Assembly (NCBI GenBank): GCA_937892865.1
Contig: CALBJG010000078.1
Location: 1-24,824, forward strand
Direction of reading: 5' to 3'
Length of the DNA stretch: 24,824 nucleotides
DNA from: an uncultured Clostridia bacterium
GTDB taxonomy: Bacteria; Bacillota; Clostridia; Oscillospirales; Oscillospiraceae
Within the stretch, counting starts at the first letter, position 1, and each line of letters opens with the position of its first letter. The translations under genes and the position numbers were made by a program. The notes under the pieces are model-generated. The model saw nothing but the letters and a program-made list of their open reading frames with translations. It was not told where the DNA came from and ran no database searches. Of this stretch, positions 1 through 6,667 are shown piece after piece.

Positions 1-497
1 CTGTAGTATTCTACATAATCCACACCGGTGAAGGGGTGCTTGATATAGCCGAAGAGTTTGCGATACTGTTCTTCGGTCAGAACATCGCGGTAAGGATCAA
101 TGTTATTTGCGTCCATCAGATCCCAGTCAATCAAATGATTGCCCACTTCATCAGAGGGGTAACTGAGCATAAGAACAACTTTCTTGCAACCCTTGGCAAT
201 GCCACGCAAGCAGATAGCAAAACGGTTACGGCTAAGAATGGGGAAGATAACGCCAACAGTCTCACCGCCGAATTTGTTGCGCACATCGGTAGCAATGTCA
301 TCGACAGATGCATAGTTTCCTTGGGCACGGGCAACGATCGCTTCGGTCATTGCAACAACGTCCCGATCCCGGGGAGACAATCCGTCTTCCTTCATTGCTT
401 CTAAAATAGAGTCGGTGACGATCTTTACAAGATCATCGCCTTCACGGATGATGGGAGCACGGATTCCCATTGATACAGTACCTAACATCCGGCTCAT
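1..497 (-). CDS. Coenzyme F420-0:L-glutamate ligase family protein (CofE-like), 3' part cut by window edge
   Basis: The reading frame starts at an ATG at 497-495, preceded by GGAAGTGG, and stays open to the window edge (165 residues visible). The N-terminus MSRMLGTVSMGIRAPIIREG, followed by a stretch with LSPRDRDVVAMTEAIVARAQGN, fits the CofE/FbiB-type F420_ligase fold, in which this region helps bind GTP and metal. The family adds glutamate to F420-0, but many Clostridia that are not known to make F420 carry a longer homologue of unknown substrate, and this protein looks like that group. It has its own promoter (TTTACA/TATAAT) and is separate from the operon behind it. The family call is fairly firm; the reaction is not. 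Alternative: a generic ATP-grasp-unrelated amide ligase acting on another acidic substrate. Confidence 0.7.
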   Translation of the reverse strand, partial: MSRMLGTVSMGIRAPIIREGDDLVKIVTDSILEAMKEDGLSPRDRDVVAMTEAIVARAQGNYASVDDIATDVRNKFGGETVGVIFPILSRNRFAICLRGIAKGCKKVVLMLSYPSDEVGNHLIDWDLMDANNIDPYRDVLTEEQYRKLFGYIKHPFTGVDYVEYY

Positions 498-549
498 AAG
501 TCCACTTCCAATCTGGTTAAAATTTGTGGTTTTCAAAAATCACGGAACT

Positions 550-578
550 ATTATAATACAAGATTCTCCATTTGTAAA
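550..578 (-). promoter_or_regulatory. Promoter of the CofE-like gene
   Basis: On the minus strand TTTACA (578-573) is followed after 17 bases by TATAAT (555-550), about 50 bases upstream of the ATG at 497. The surrounding sequence is AT-rich. Confidence 0.6.
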
Positions 579-642
579 ACAAAAAATTATGTAAAAATCA
601 AAAAAAATTACCGAAATTCACTTAATATAGGGGCCTATAGAT

Positions 643-1089
643 TTATACGGGGTGTTCACAAATGTATTGATCTAAAATTTCTGCGGCTGTGATTACCATA
701 TGCACACAGGGTCGTTCTTTATAGAAGGCTTCTGTCCTTGGTGTCGGAGTAGGATCAGAAGGTGGATTCTTTAATATTTCACGGCAGACAATGCTGCCGA
801 TTTTTTCTCTGAAGATACCGGCAAGTTCCTGAACGCGGGCATAATGTTCCTTTTTTGCTGTAGCGTCATCATTTGTATCGTATCCATAAAGAAGTCCTGC
901 GACTAACAGCATTCCACTGACAGCGCCGCAAACTTCACGCAATCTGCCGATTCCGCCGCCAAATGACGATGCCATCTTCGCAGCAAAGTTTGGCTCCAAT
1001 CCGGTTACATCGCAAAAAGCAACGGCAATTGCTTGTGAACAACTGTAACCGTCATAAAATAATTTTGCGGCATATTCACTGTGATTCAT
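643..1089 (-). CDS. C_GCAxxG_C_C family protein (putative redox protein)
   Basis: A 148-residue protein with the four-cysteine pattern that names the family: GYSCSQAI near residue 18, EVCGAVSGM near residue 54 (the GCAxxG-like element), IVCREIL near 102 and RPCVHMV near 127. The glycine-rich stretch SSFGGGIGRLREVCGA is typical. These small proteins are common in anaerobes and are suspected to bind a metal or carry a redox disulfide; no reaction is established. It is the last gene of a three-gene operon: its ATG begins one base after the stop of the upstream deacylase gene, and its ribosome site (AAAGGAG) lies inside the end of that gene. Length and cysteine spacing look complete. Confidence 0.85.
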   Translation of the reverse strand: MNHSEYAAKLFYDGYSCSQAIAVAFCDVTGLEPNFAAKMASSFGGGIGRLREVCGAVSGMLLVAGLLYGYDTNDDATAKKEHYARVQELAGIFREKIGSIVCREILKNPPSDPTPTPRTEAFYKERPCVHMVITAAEILDQYICEHPV

Positions 1090-1090
1090 A

Positions 1091-1633
1091 TTATTCTCCT
1101 TTCAGAGCAACATAAGTTGGCGTATGGCGCAGAGCCGGAAGCAGTAACGACTGAAAGTCCCTTGTTGTGATTCGCAAACTGCTTGTATTGATGCAAGGGT
1201 GGAAGCAAACATACTCGGCATCCAGCAGATCACGATCTATAAGTAACTGCACTTTCATATCTTTGTCGTTCATTAAACCCATCACACTTAAAGATCCGGG
1301 GGTAATGTCCAAGAATTCTTCCATATATTCTCCGGAAGCAAAGGAAAGTCGGGAAGATCCGATTTGTGCAGATAACTCTTTTGTCTTAAAGGGTTTATCG
1401 CCCGGCATCATTAAAAGATAAAATGCTGTGCATTGTCTGTTGCATAGTAAGAGATTTTTACACATAGAAGCGCCTAAAACCGTATCCACAAGCAAACATG
1501 CATCCATTGTCATTGCCGGTTTGTGTTCCACACGGCAAAAGGGGATGTGTAAGGAATCCAAAAAGTCATAACAGCGGATCTCTTTTGCCAAACGATCACT
1601 TTCATCAATGGGTCTTCCGGTGAACAATTCCAT
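1091..1633 (-). CDS. ProX/YbaK-type aminoacyl-tRNA editing deacylase
   Basis: I place the start at the ATG at 1633 (MELFTGRPIDESDRL), which has AAGGAGATATTAC just upstream; an earlier in-frame start would overlap the preceding gene. The 180-residue product fits the stand-alone prolyl-tRNA editing (ProX/PrdX) family: a central KNLLLCNR segment, then FYLLMMPGDKPFKTKELS, and the C-terminal GSLSVMGLMND motif typical of these YbaK-like domains. The family hydrolyses mischarged Ala-tRNA(Pro) in the cytosol, acting in trans to prolyl-tRNA synthetase. The gene lies 13 bases after the TrmH-family gene and one base before the next gene, so it is co-transcribed. The substrate is inferred from the family only. 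Confidence 0.85.
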   Translation of the reverse strand: MELFTGRPIDESDRLAKEIRCYDFLDSLHIPFCRVEHKPAMTMDACLLVDTVLGASMCKNLLLCNRQCTAFYLLMMPGDKPFKTKELSAQIGSSRLSFASGEYMEEFLDITPGSLSVMGLMNDKDMKVQLLIDRDLLDAEYVCFHPCINTSSLRITTRDFQSLLLPALRHTPTYVALKGE

Positions 1634-1646
1634 ATGTAATATCTCC

Positions 1647-2477
1647 TTACTTGTTTTTGCATAATTGCCAAAAGGCAACCGCGCTGGCAGCGGCAACATT
1701 CAAAGAATCCACACCGTTTTGCATGGGGATCTTAACGGTATAGTCACACTGCGCAATAGTAGTTTCAGTTAAACCGTCGCCTTCACTACCCAAGATAACA
1801 GCAAGTTTCTCTTCACTGTTAAGGGCAGGATCATCAATAGACACAGAACGGTCACTCAATGCCATTGCCGCAGTTTTGAATCCGAGTTGCTGTATGCGTT
1901 CCAATCCCGGGTGTGGCCACTGATTGATATCAGAGCCGATAAAAGTCCAGGGGATTTGGAACACGGTACCCATACTGACACGGGCGCTCCTGCGGTACAG
2001 AGGGTCGCTGCAACCAGGTGTAAGAAGAACAGCGTCAATACCCAAAGCGGCAGCGCTACGGAATATAGCGCCAACATTGGTAGGATTCATAACATTTTCA
2101 AGAACAACGATTCTTGATGCGTTGCTGCAAATATCTTCTACGGAAGGTAATGGGACTCTCCGCATAGCGCAAAGAACGCCGCGGGTGAGATGGTAACCGG
2201 TCAGTTGCGCAAGAACATCTCTGTCTGCGGTGAATGTTGGAATGTCACCACATCGGGCGATAATGTCCTTCGCCTGACCACAGATATCTTTTCTTTCCAT
2301 CAGCAGGGAAACTGGGCGATAACCTGCATCCAGCGCCCGATCAATTACTTTTGGACTTTCAGCGATAAACATGGCGTTTTTCGGATCAAAACGATTCAAA
2401 AGTTGCGCCTCTGTCAGTCGCGCGTATATATCCAGTTCTGGTGCGGCGAAGTCTTGAATCTCAATGATATTTCCCAT
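1647..2477 (-). CDS. TrmH/SpoU-family RNA 2'-O-methyltransferase
   Basis: A 276-residue SPOUT methyltransferase. The N-terminal part (about residues 1-110, with LLNRFDPKNAMFIAESPKVI) resembles the substrate-binding domain of TrmH-like proteins. The catalytic SPOUT domain shows the three family motifs: LENVMNPTNVGAIFRSA (motif 1), ILGSEGDGL (motif 2) and IPMQNGVDSLNVAAASAV (motif 3, the knot). It should transfer a methyl group from S-adenosylmethionine to a ribose 2'-OH of rRNA or tRNA; which nucleotide cannot be told. The ATG at 2477 is the only possible start because an in-frame stop lies shortly upstream; its ribosome site is weak. It leads the operon with the deacylase and C_GCAxxG_C_C genes and has a strong promoter. 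Confidence 0.9.
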   Translation of the reverse strand: MGNIIEIQDFAAPELDIYARLTEAQLLNRFDPKNAMFIAESPKVIDRALDAGYRPVSLLMERKDICGQAKDIIARCGDIPTFTADRDVLAQLTGYHLTRGVLCAMRRVPLPSVEDICSNASRIVVLENVMNPTNVGAIFRSAAALGIDAVLLTPGCSDPLYRRSARVSMGTVFQIPWTFIGSDINQWPHPGLERIQQLGFKTAAMALSDRSVSIDDPALNSEEKLAVILGSEGDGLTETTIAQCDYTVKIPMQNGVDSLNVAAASAVAFWQLCKNK

Positions 2478-2518
2478 AACAGAGTACCGCCGTTGGCATA
2501 CCTTTCATAGTTTCTGTT

Positions 2519-2547
2519 ATTTTATCAAAGATAGAAGAAAATGTCAA
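2519..2547 (-). promoter_or_regulatory. Promoter of the trmH-like/proX/C_GCAxxG_C_C operon
   Basis: Minus strand TTGACA (2547-2542), 17 bases, then TAAAAT (2524-2519), with TGA before the -10 as an extended element. It lies about 42 bases upstream of the first ATG. A 15-codon frame starting with ATGAAAGGT overlaps the true start out of frame; it may be a chance leader. Confidence 0.75.
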
Positions 2548-2570
2548 AGCGCAAGAATCAGAATAAAAAA

Positions 2571-2610
2571 TGACCCTTGACTGTGTGCTTATCTTCACAG
2601 TCAAGGGTCA
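2571..2610 (-). terminator. Strong Rho-independent terminator
   Basis: A perfect 15-bp stem (2571-2585 with 2596-2610) and 10-base loop is followed on the minus strand by TTTTTTATT. It ends a minus-strand transcript that must start upstream at higher coordinates, yet no intact gene lies there before malQ. Confidence 0.85.
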
Positions 2611-2912
2611 TCTCTGTTCTGTCTTGGGCTCTATCATCAATGGTTACCTCTCTTTCTGCAGATTTGACGCAACATCGATTCGTTCACAATATCCCACATT
2701 TAACAAATACAGTTTCAACGATCTTGATTGATTTCGTTGCATTTGGATTTGAACTAATGTGTGCGTCACTACACGCCGATTTGATCAGAATGGTTATTAA
2801 ATTTTTCAGGCATCGCACAACCTGTCATCGCATAATCGTTAGGAATTTTGTCTGATCATTTCGGTGCGTTAAGAAGTTTTACTTGTACATTGGTATCACC
2901 TCTTGTGTCTAT

Positions 2913-2941
2913 AGAATATCATACTTTCTTCGGTCTGTCTA
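2913..2941 (-). promoter_or_regulatory. Promoter of the orphan transcription unit
   Basis: Minus strand TAGACA (2941-2936), 17-base spacer, TATTCT (2918-2913) preceded by TGA, followed by a good ribosome site and ATG. Confidence 0.55.
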
Positions 2942-3016
2942 TCCTAAAAAGTATACAAAATAACGAAATAGAAATCGTGCAAACAGAAGAAAATGTGCAA
3001 AACATACAAAAGACTA

Positions 3017-3045
3017 TTGACAGATAAAATGTTTTTTGGTACGAT
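3017..3045 (+). promoter_or_regulatory. Plus-strand promoter with no gene behind it
   Basis: TTGACA (3017-3022), a 17-base spacer and TACGAT (3040-3045). Transcription would begin near 3052 and meets a terminator at 3069-3094, giving an RNA of only about 40 nucleotides. Confidence 0.5.
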
Positions 3046-3068
3046 GTTTATGTTGGGCAAAGAAAAGA

Positions 3069-3094
3069 CCCCCGGGTTTTCCGGGGGCTTTTTT
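3069..3094. terminator. Bidirectional terminator after malQ
   Basis: CCCCCGG (3069-3075) pairs with CCGGGGG (3081-3087). The plus strand continues with CTTTTTTAT, a better U-tract than the minus strand (TCTTTTCTTTG). It can end malQ transcripts on the minus strand and the short transcript from 3017 on the plus strand. Confidence 0.8.
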
Positions 3095-4571
3095 ATCGTG
3101 AATACAGTTCGGTAAGATTTCGAATCTTTACTGCCAAAGGGGTGCTCGCTTCGCCGGGAAGCATTCGCCATTGCCAGTTACCGCAGGCAGCGCCGGGAGA
3201 ATTGATCCGATGCCCGTGACCAAGTTCCAAATAGTCTTGCATTTGCGCAATAAAGAGGTTTGCAACACTGCGCATACCGGTGCGGATCATTTCCCAGTGA
3301 AGATCGGCATTTCCAAGATACGCATTGGCAAATGACAGATTTTCCTTGGATTCTTCCTGCAACCACAGCGCCAGTGGGCTATTATCGTGGGTTCCGGTAT
3401 AACAGACACAGTTGTTAATATGATTGTGGGGGAGATATGCGCTTTTCTTAGTGTCATCAAATGCAAACTCTAAAACTTTCATTCCAGGTAAACCGGACTC
3501 TTTTAACAGTTCGGCGACTTCGGGTGTGATCAAGCCAAGGTCTTCTGCGATGAAGGAAAGGTTGGGAAACCAATTTTTCAGCGCGTTCACAAGGGCAATG
3601 CCGGGACCTTTTATCCAACGACCGTTTTTGGCGGTGGGCTCGCCATAGGGAACAGACCAATAACTTTCAAGTGCGCGGAAATGGTCAATGCGGATCACGT
3701 CGTACAGTTTGCTTGCGCCGTCAATACGGCGGATCCACCAACCGAATCCGTCTTTTTCCATAGCATCCCATCGGTAGAGGGGATTGCCCCACAGCTGACC
3801 GTCCTCACAGAAATAATCAGGGGGTACACCGGCAACATCCGTTGGCGCGCAATCTTTATCTAATTGGAAAAACGCCGGTTCAGCCCAAACATCGGCAGAG
3901 TCCATTGCTACATAAATGGGAATGTCTCCAATGATCTGGATGTCAAGACTGTGGATATACTCTTTTAACGCTTTCCACTGTTTAAAGAACAGAAATTGAA
4001 TGTATATATACAGTTCCACATCCTCGCGGAGCAGAATCGAGTATTTTTCAAGCGCTTGTGCAGACTTGCGAAGGCGGATCTCTTCGTCGTCCCATTCCAT
4101 CCAGGGTTTCATATTAAAATGCTGTTTGCAAGCCATAAACAGCGCATAATCCGGTAACCAGCGGTCGTTCTCTTTGCAGAATGCACGGACAGCCGCCTCA
4201 TCCCGTTTCCAGCCCCGTTCCTTCGCAAGACGAAGCAGAGGATATCTGCTGTTATAGATCGCGCCATAGTCAACATAGCGAGGTTCAGTGCCAAAATACG
4301 CATTAGTAACTTCTTCCTTTGTAAGCAAGCCGTCAACTATAAGCATATCAAGGTCAATAAAATAGGGATTGCCTGCGTAAGTTGAAGGACTTTGATAGGG
4401 GGAATCTCCGTATGCAGTAGGGCCAAGGGGCAGCATTTGCCAATATTTTTGTCCTGCAGTATGGAGGAAATCTGCAAAATCATATGCGGCCTTTCCCAAA
4501 GTGCCGATACCATAGGGAGAGGGGAGAGAGAATACCGGCATCAAAATGCCGCTGCTTCGTTTGTTGATCAT
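3093..4571 (-). CDS. malQ: 4-alpha-glucanotransferase (amylomaltase, GH77)
   Basis: A 492-residue GH77 enzyme of normal length. It disproportionates maltodextrins by transferring alpha-1,4-glucan chains, in the cytosol, as part of glycogen or maltose use. The N-terminus carries the family signature GILMPVFSLPSPYGIGTLG. Also visible are YWQMLPLGPTAYGDSPYQSP, IGDIPIYVAMDSADVW, the nucleophile region RIDHFRAL (Asp), the acid/base IAEDLG (Glu) and the third carboxylate GTHDNSP. All catalytic residues are present. The gene stands alone on the minus strand between its own promoter (4631-4603) and the terminator at 3069-3094. The ATG at 4571 has AAGGAACG upstream. No glycogen or maltose genes are next to it. 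Confidence 0.96.
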   Translation of the reverse strand: MINKRSSGILMPVFSLPSPYGIGTLGKAAYDFADFLHTAGQKYWQMLPLGPTAYGDSPYQSPSTYAGNPYFIDLDMLIVDGLLTKEEVTNAYFGTEPRYVDYGAIYNSRYPLLRLAKERGWKRDEAAVRAFCKENDRWLPDYALFMACKQHFNMKPWMEWDDEEIRLRKSAQALEKYSILLREDVELYIYIQFLFFKQWKALKEYIHSLDIQIIGDIPIYVAMDSADVWAEPAFFQLDKDCAPTDVAGVPPDYFCEDGQLWGNPLYRWDAMEKDGFGWWIRRIDGASKLYDVIRIDHFRALESYWSVPYGEPTAKNGRWIKGPGIALVNALKNWFPNLSFIAEDLGLITPEVAELLKESGLPGMKVLEFAFDDTKKSAYLPHNHINNCVCYTGTHDNSPLALWLQEESKENLSFANAYLGNADLHWEMIRTGMRSVANLFIAQMQDYLELGHGHRINSPGAACGNWQWRMLPGEASTPLAVKIRNLTELYSR

Positions 4572-4602
4572 AGAAAAATCGTTCCTTTATTGGTTTTAGA
4601 CT

Positions 4603-4631
4603 ATGGTATCAATTATGTACGCAAATGTCAA
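4603..4631 (-). promoter_or_regulatory. malQ promoter
   Basis: Minus strand TTGACA (4631-4626), 17 bases, TACCAT (4608-4603) with TGA before it. It begins just beyond the terminator of the upstream operon. Confidence 0.55.
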
Positions 4632-4636
4632 ACAAA

Positions 4637-4664
4637 ACTCCGCTGCAACCAAATGCAGCGGAGT
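4637..4664 (-). terminator. Terminator of the five-gene operon
   Basis: An 11-bp stem (4637-4647 with 4654-4664) followed on the minus strand by TTTTGTTTG, six bases after the stop of the ASRT-like gene. Confidence 0.85.
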
Positions 4665-4669
4665 AATCT

Positions 4670-5029
4670 TTATTCGCAGTAGCCGGGAGTGGTGTAGAAT
4701 GCAACAGTTCTGGGTTCTGCGCGGCCATACTGGGCAACCACAGGCACATCGCTTTCTAACATAATTGCATACTGCTCTTCAAACTTTGCGGTGTAGGGAC
4801 CGAAGTCAGCCTCCACATTGGTACGCAGGCAACGAACGCGGCGTGCGCCAACAACAATTTCAGGAACCTTAACAGGCTCTTTGTCGGTGTAGATCAGGGT
4901 GATAGTGATGTGTGCATCGCTGTCACCGGTGTTGGTGATAATAATGGATTCGTGACCGGGAATGAGGTTGACGCCTACGGGAGGCAACTCTGCATCGGGA
5001 AAGATCCAAACTTTTTTTCCGTAACCCAT
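4670..5029 (-). CDS. Anabaena sensory rhodopsin transducer (ASRT) family protein
   Basis: A 119-residue protein matching the ASRT family (PF07100) along its length. The signatures are an N-terminal KVWIFPDAELPPVG, then HESIIITNTGDSDAHITITL, YTDKEPVKVPEIVVGARRVR, and the C-terminal SDVPVVAQYGRAE. The fold is an all-beta tetramer. In Anabaena it binds the rhodopsin's cytoplasmic face, but most family members sit in genomes without rhodopsin, and a role in binding small molecules such as sugars has been proposed from gene neighbourhoods. This one is the last gene of an operon with a mutarotase-like and two hydrolase-like proteins, which fits a metabolite-binding role. No membrane or rhodopsin gene is nearby. 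The ATG has GGAG upstream, 12 bases after the stop of the previous gene. Confidence 0.85.
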   Translation of the reverse strand: MGYGKKVWIFPDAELPPVGVNLIPGHESIIITNTGDSDAHITITLIYTDKEPVKVPEIVVGARRVRCLRTNVEADFGPYTAKFEEQYAIMLESDVPVVAQYGRAEPRTVAFYTTPGYCE

Positions 5030-5041
5030 ATTCTTTTCTCC

Positions 5042-5533
5042 TTATAAAACGATTTCGAACTGCTGCTCCGGTGTCAGATCCACAACGGTGCAGTCGTTGG
5101 CATAGGTGCATTCGGGCAGAATGATCATTGCGCTCAACTGTTTCTCCTTTGCAGGCAGAGGCGCAAGATGCCAGATTGCAGCATTCATTTTTACCAAAGT
5201 GTGTTTGGGTACGATAAATGCCTGGGCTTGATCTGTGACGGGCGTACCGGCAGAAGCAGGGGCTACATGCAGGATCATATCGTCATTCAGCGGCATGATC
5301 ATCTCCCAGGTTGTGGTGTGATACTCCTGCTGGGTAATGACCATCTTTTCAGGTTTGTTAACAAGAATGGGGGAGTAGCCGACCCGGTGATTGCTGTCAG
5401 CATTTAAACGATCGGGGAAGAACTGATGCAGTTCTCCGCAAAGGGCGTGACCCTTGGGCGCATCCATAGTGTAGAACTGACCATAGGGAGCAAAGTTTTC
5501 ATTGGAAATCGGAATGGCTTTGATCGTACGCAT
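5042..5533 (-). CDS. AllA-like protein (ureidoglycolate lyase family, cupin-type)
   Basis: A 163-residue protein with the N-terminal AllA pattern IPISNENFAPYGQFYTMD, then PEKMVITQQEYHTTTWEMIMPLNDDMI, AQAFIVPKHTLVKMNAAIWH and LPAKE. In AllA the corresponding beta-barrel cleaves ureidoglycolate to glyoxylate and urea in allantoin breakdown. The strand with IWHLAPLP and the preceding His-rich segment (EYHTTTWE) match the family's active-site area, but no other allantoin gene is present, so the substrate is probably different. In the operon it lies 14 bases after the mutarotase-like gene and 12 before the ASRT-like gene. The start has AAGGAG at good spacing. Family call fairly sure; reaction unknown. 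Confidence 0.75.
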   Translation of the reverse strand: MRTIKAIPISNENFAPYGQFYTMDAPKGHALCGELHQFFPDRLNADSNHRVGYSPILVNKPEKMVITQQEYHTTTWEMIMPLNDDMILHVAPASAGTPVTDQAQAFIVPKHTLVKMNAAIWHLAPLPAKEKQLSAMIILPECTYANDCTVVDLTPEQQFEIVL

Positions 5534-5547
5534 ATCGATACATCTCC

Positions 5548-5877
5548 TTACTCAAAGTGGAAAATCTGTTTCATATCCGCGTAGAATTCACTATCGGGCA
5601 GAATGCTGTATTTCACGAAGCAGGGTTTTGTGTGTGTCCACCAACGCTGTGTTTCCTCACACAGTTCCATTTTTGCCATATCAGCATCATAATCGTCGCC
5701 AATGTATTCAAAATAAGCAAAGACCAGATCTTCGTGACGGAAAATGGAATAATTACGCAGGTTGCAATCGTGAATGGTCTTCAATACGCCGGGCCAGGGA
5801 TTTGCGTGGAGTGTTTCATACTCCTCAATTTTCTCCGGCTTTAAGCGACCTAACTGACCGAACATCACTTTTTTCAT
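5548..5877 (-). CDS. L-rhamnose mutarotase (RhaM) family protein
   Basis: I choose the ATG at 5877 (MKKVMFGQLGRLKPEK) because GGGAGG precedes it and it gives the family's usual length (109 residues, RhaM about 104). The family pattern is clear: EYETLHANPWPGVLKTI with the active-site His, NYSIFRHEDLVFAYFEYIG, and TQRWWTHTKPCF. RhaM interconverts alpha and beta anomers of L-rhamnose in the cytosol; other members act on other sugars. No rhamnose isomerase, kinase or aldolase is nearby, so the substrate is open. Its ATG overlaps the TGA of the creatininase-family gene by four bases (ATGA), which implies translational coupling. Confidence 0.85.
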   Translation of the reverse strand: MKKVMFGQLGRLKPEKIEEYETLHANPWPGVLKTIHDCNLRNYSIFRHEDLVFAYFEYIGDDYDADMAKMELCEETQRWWTHTKPCFVKYSILPDSEFYADMKQIFHFE

Positions 5878-6611
5878 ACTATAGCCTCCCGGAGCCATTC
5901 CAGGGTGCATTCTACCATATGTTTGCCAATTTTGGCAGAGGCTTCCACAGCGCTCTTGGCAAACCATTCGGTATTATCCTTGCAGCGGTTCAAGTCCACC
6001 AATTCAGGATAAGTACCCATCAGCAAAGAGGTTTCCCATTTGCCTGCATGGTCGAAACCACCGCATTTGATCTGGGCATCAGCGCCGATCAGAGGAATTA
6101 CCTTGATGTAGGAGAAAGGATCATCTTCAGAACCCATATCCTCGTAATAGGTGGCATAGGCATCGCTGCCCCACCAACCCTTGCCGAGTTTCTCCTCCAT
6201 ATATTCCATTGTGACCTTCTTGGCGGCTTTGTGGCAGGCGATAGTCATAGGCATCAAGCCTGCGCCTTCAGTCTGATGGTGGGGAACAAGATAGATGTTC
6301 TTGTGACCTGCATCGATCATCGATTTCAGAATGTAGTACAGATAATTGACATAGGCGTCCTCATCCACATGGAAATGGCTGGGCTTCGGTTCGCAGACGG
6401 CATAAGAGGCAACACCATACCAAATGGGTGGGCAGATGACGATTTCCTTTTCTTTCGCCAGTTCACGCAGGCAACCGGTAACTACCAATGTATCCGTGCC
6501 GCAGGAAGCGTGTTTTGCGTGGTATTCCATAGTGCCAATAGGAATTACAAAAGGCACTTTGCGGTCCACTGCATCCTGGATTTGATCGTAAAACATTTCA
6601 AGCATTTGCAT
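5874..6611 (-). CDS. Creatininase-family amidohydrolase, variant active site
   Basis: A 245-residue member of the creatininase superfamily, which hydrolyses cyclic amides, formamides or oxidised cyclic polyols using a divalent metal pair. The first metal motif is intact: GTMEYHAKHASCGTD gives E29, H31 and D40 with the normal spacing. The usual NGHGGN or NGHYEN motif is replaced by VPHHQTEGAG (H111/H112, E115), so the second metal half is unusual. A later DHAGKWETSLL (H188, E193) matches the family's HAG..ETS element. It is the second gene of the operon, after a stem-loop in the 56-base gap behind the M24 gene, and overlaps the mutarotase-like gene. The ATG at 6611 has AGGAG nine bases upstream. 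Substrate unknown. Confidence 0.85.
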   Translation of the reverse strand: MQMLEMFYDQIQDAVDRKVPFVIPIGTMEYHAKHASCGTDTLVVTGCLRELAKEKEIVICPPIWYGVASYAVCEPKPSHFHVDEDAYVNYLYYILKSMIDAGHKNIYLVPHHQTEGAGLMPMTIACHKAAKKVTMEYMEEKLGKGWWGSDAYATYYEDMGSEDDPFSYIKVIPLIGADAQIKCGGFDHAGKWETSLLMGTYPELVDLNRCKDNTEWFAKSAVEASAKIGKHMVECTLEWLREAIV

Positions 6612-6630
6612 AATTCATATCTCCTTTGAC

Positions 6631-6656
6631 AAAATGCGCCCAAAAGGGCGCATTTT
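6631..6656 (-). terminator. Intra-operon stem-loop (attenuator or processing site)
   Basis: A perfect 11-bp inverted repeat (6631-6641 with 6646-6656) with a four-base loop lies between the M24 and creatininase-family genes. On the minus strand the 3' arm ends in TTTT followed by GTC, so it is a weaker terminator than 4637-4664. It may lower expression of the four downstream genes or protect the upstream mRNA. Confidence 0.55.
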
Positions 6657-6667
6657 ATATCAATTCA

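Larger units (their letters stand above)
2571..2941 (-). other. Orphan transcription unit with broken reading frame (decayed small gene or RNA gene)
   Basis: This stretch has everything a gene needs except an open frame. A promoter (2941-2913) is followed by GAGGTG (2902-2897), six bases, and an ATG at 2890. The frame stops after three codons (ATG TAC AAG TAA). Shifting by one base gives VQVKLLNAPK, a stop, then SDKIPNDYAMTGCAMPEKF; another shift gives a further open stretch ending near the terminator at 2571-2610. This pattern fits a small gene of roughly 90-100 codons broken by frameshifts and stops. It could also be a structured RNA with a fortuitous ribosome site. I do not recognise the peptide fragments. 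Nothing else was found in the 615-base gap between 2477 and 3093 apart from the short plus-strand promoter/terminator pair at 3017-3094. Confidence 0.45.

Noticed and set aside
626..639. Palindrome TATAGGGGCCTATA after the C_GCAxxG_C_C gene, as terminator or operator
   Set aside because: The arms are only six bases with a two-base loop, and the nearest T-run on the minus strand is about 20 bases away. The operon may end here, but the evidence is too thin.
2577..2855. A 92-codon plus-strand frame in the malQ upstream gap
   Set aside because: It starts within the terminator stem at a TTG without ribosome site and runs against the promoter and RBS seen on the minus strand.
5502..6629. A 375-codon plus-strand frame opposite the AllA-, RhaM- and creatininase-like genes
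   Set aside because: It crosses three well-supported genes on the other strand and has no recognisable domain.
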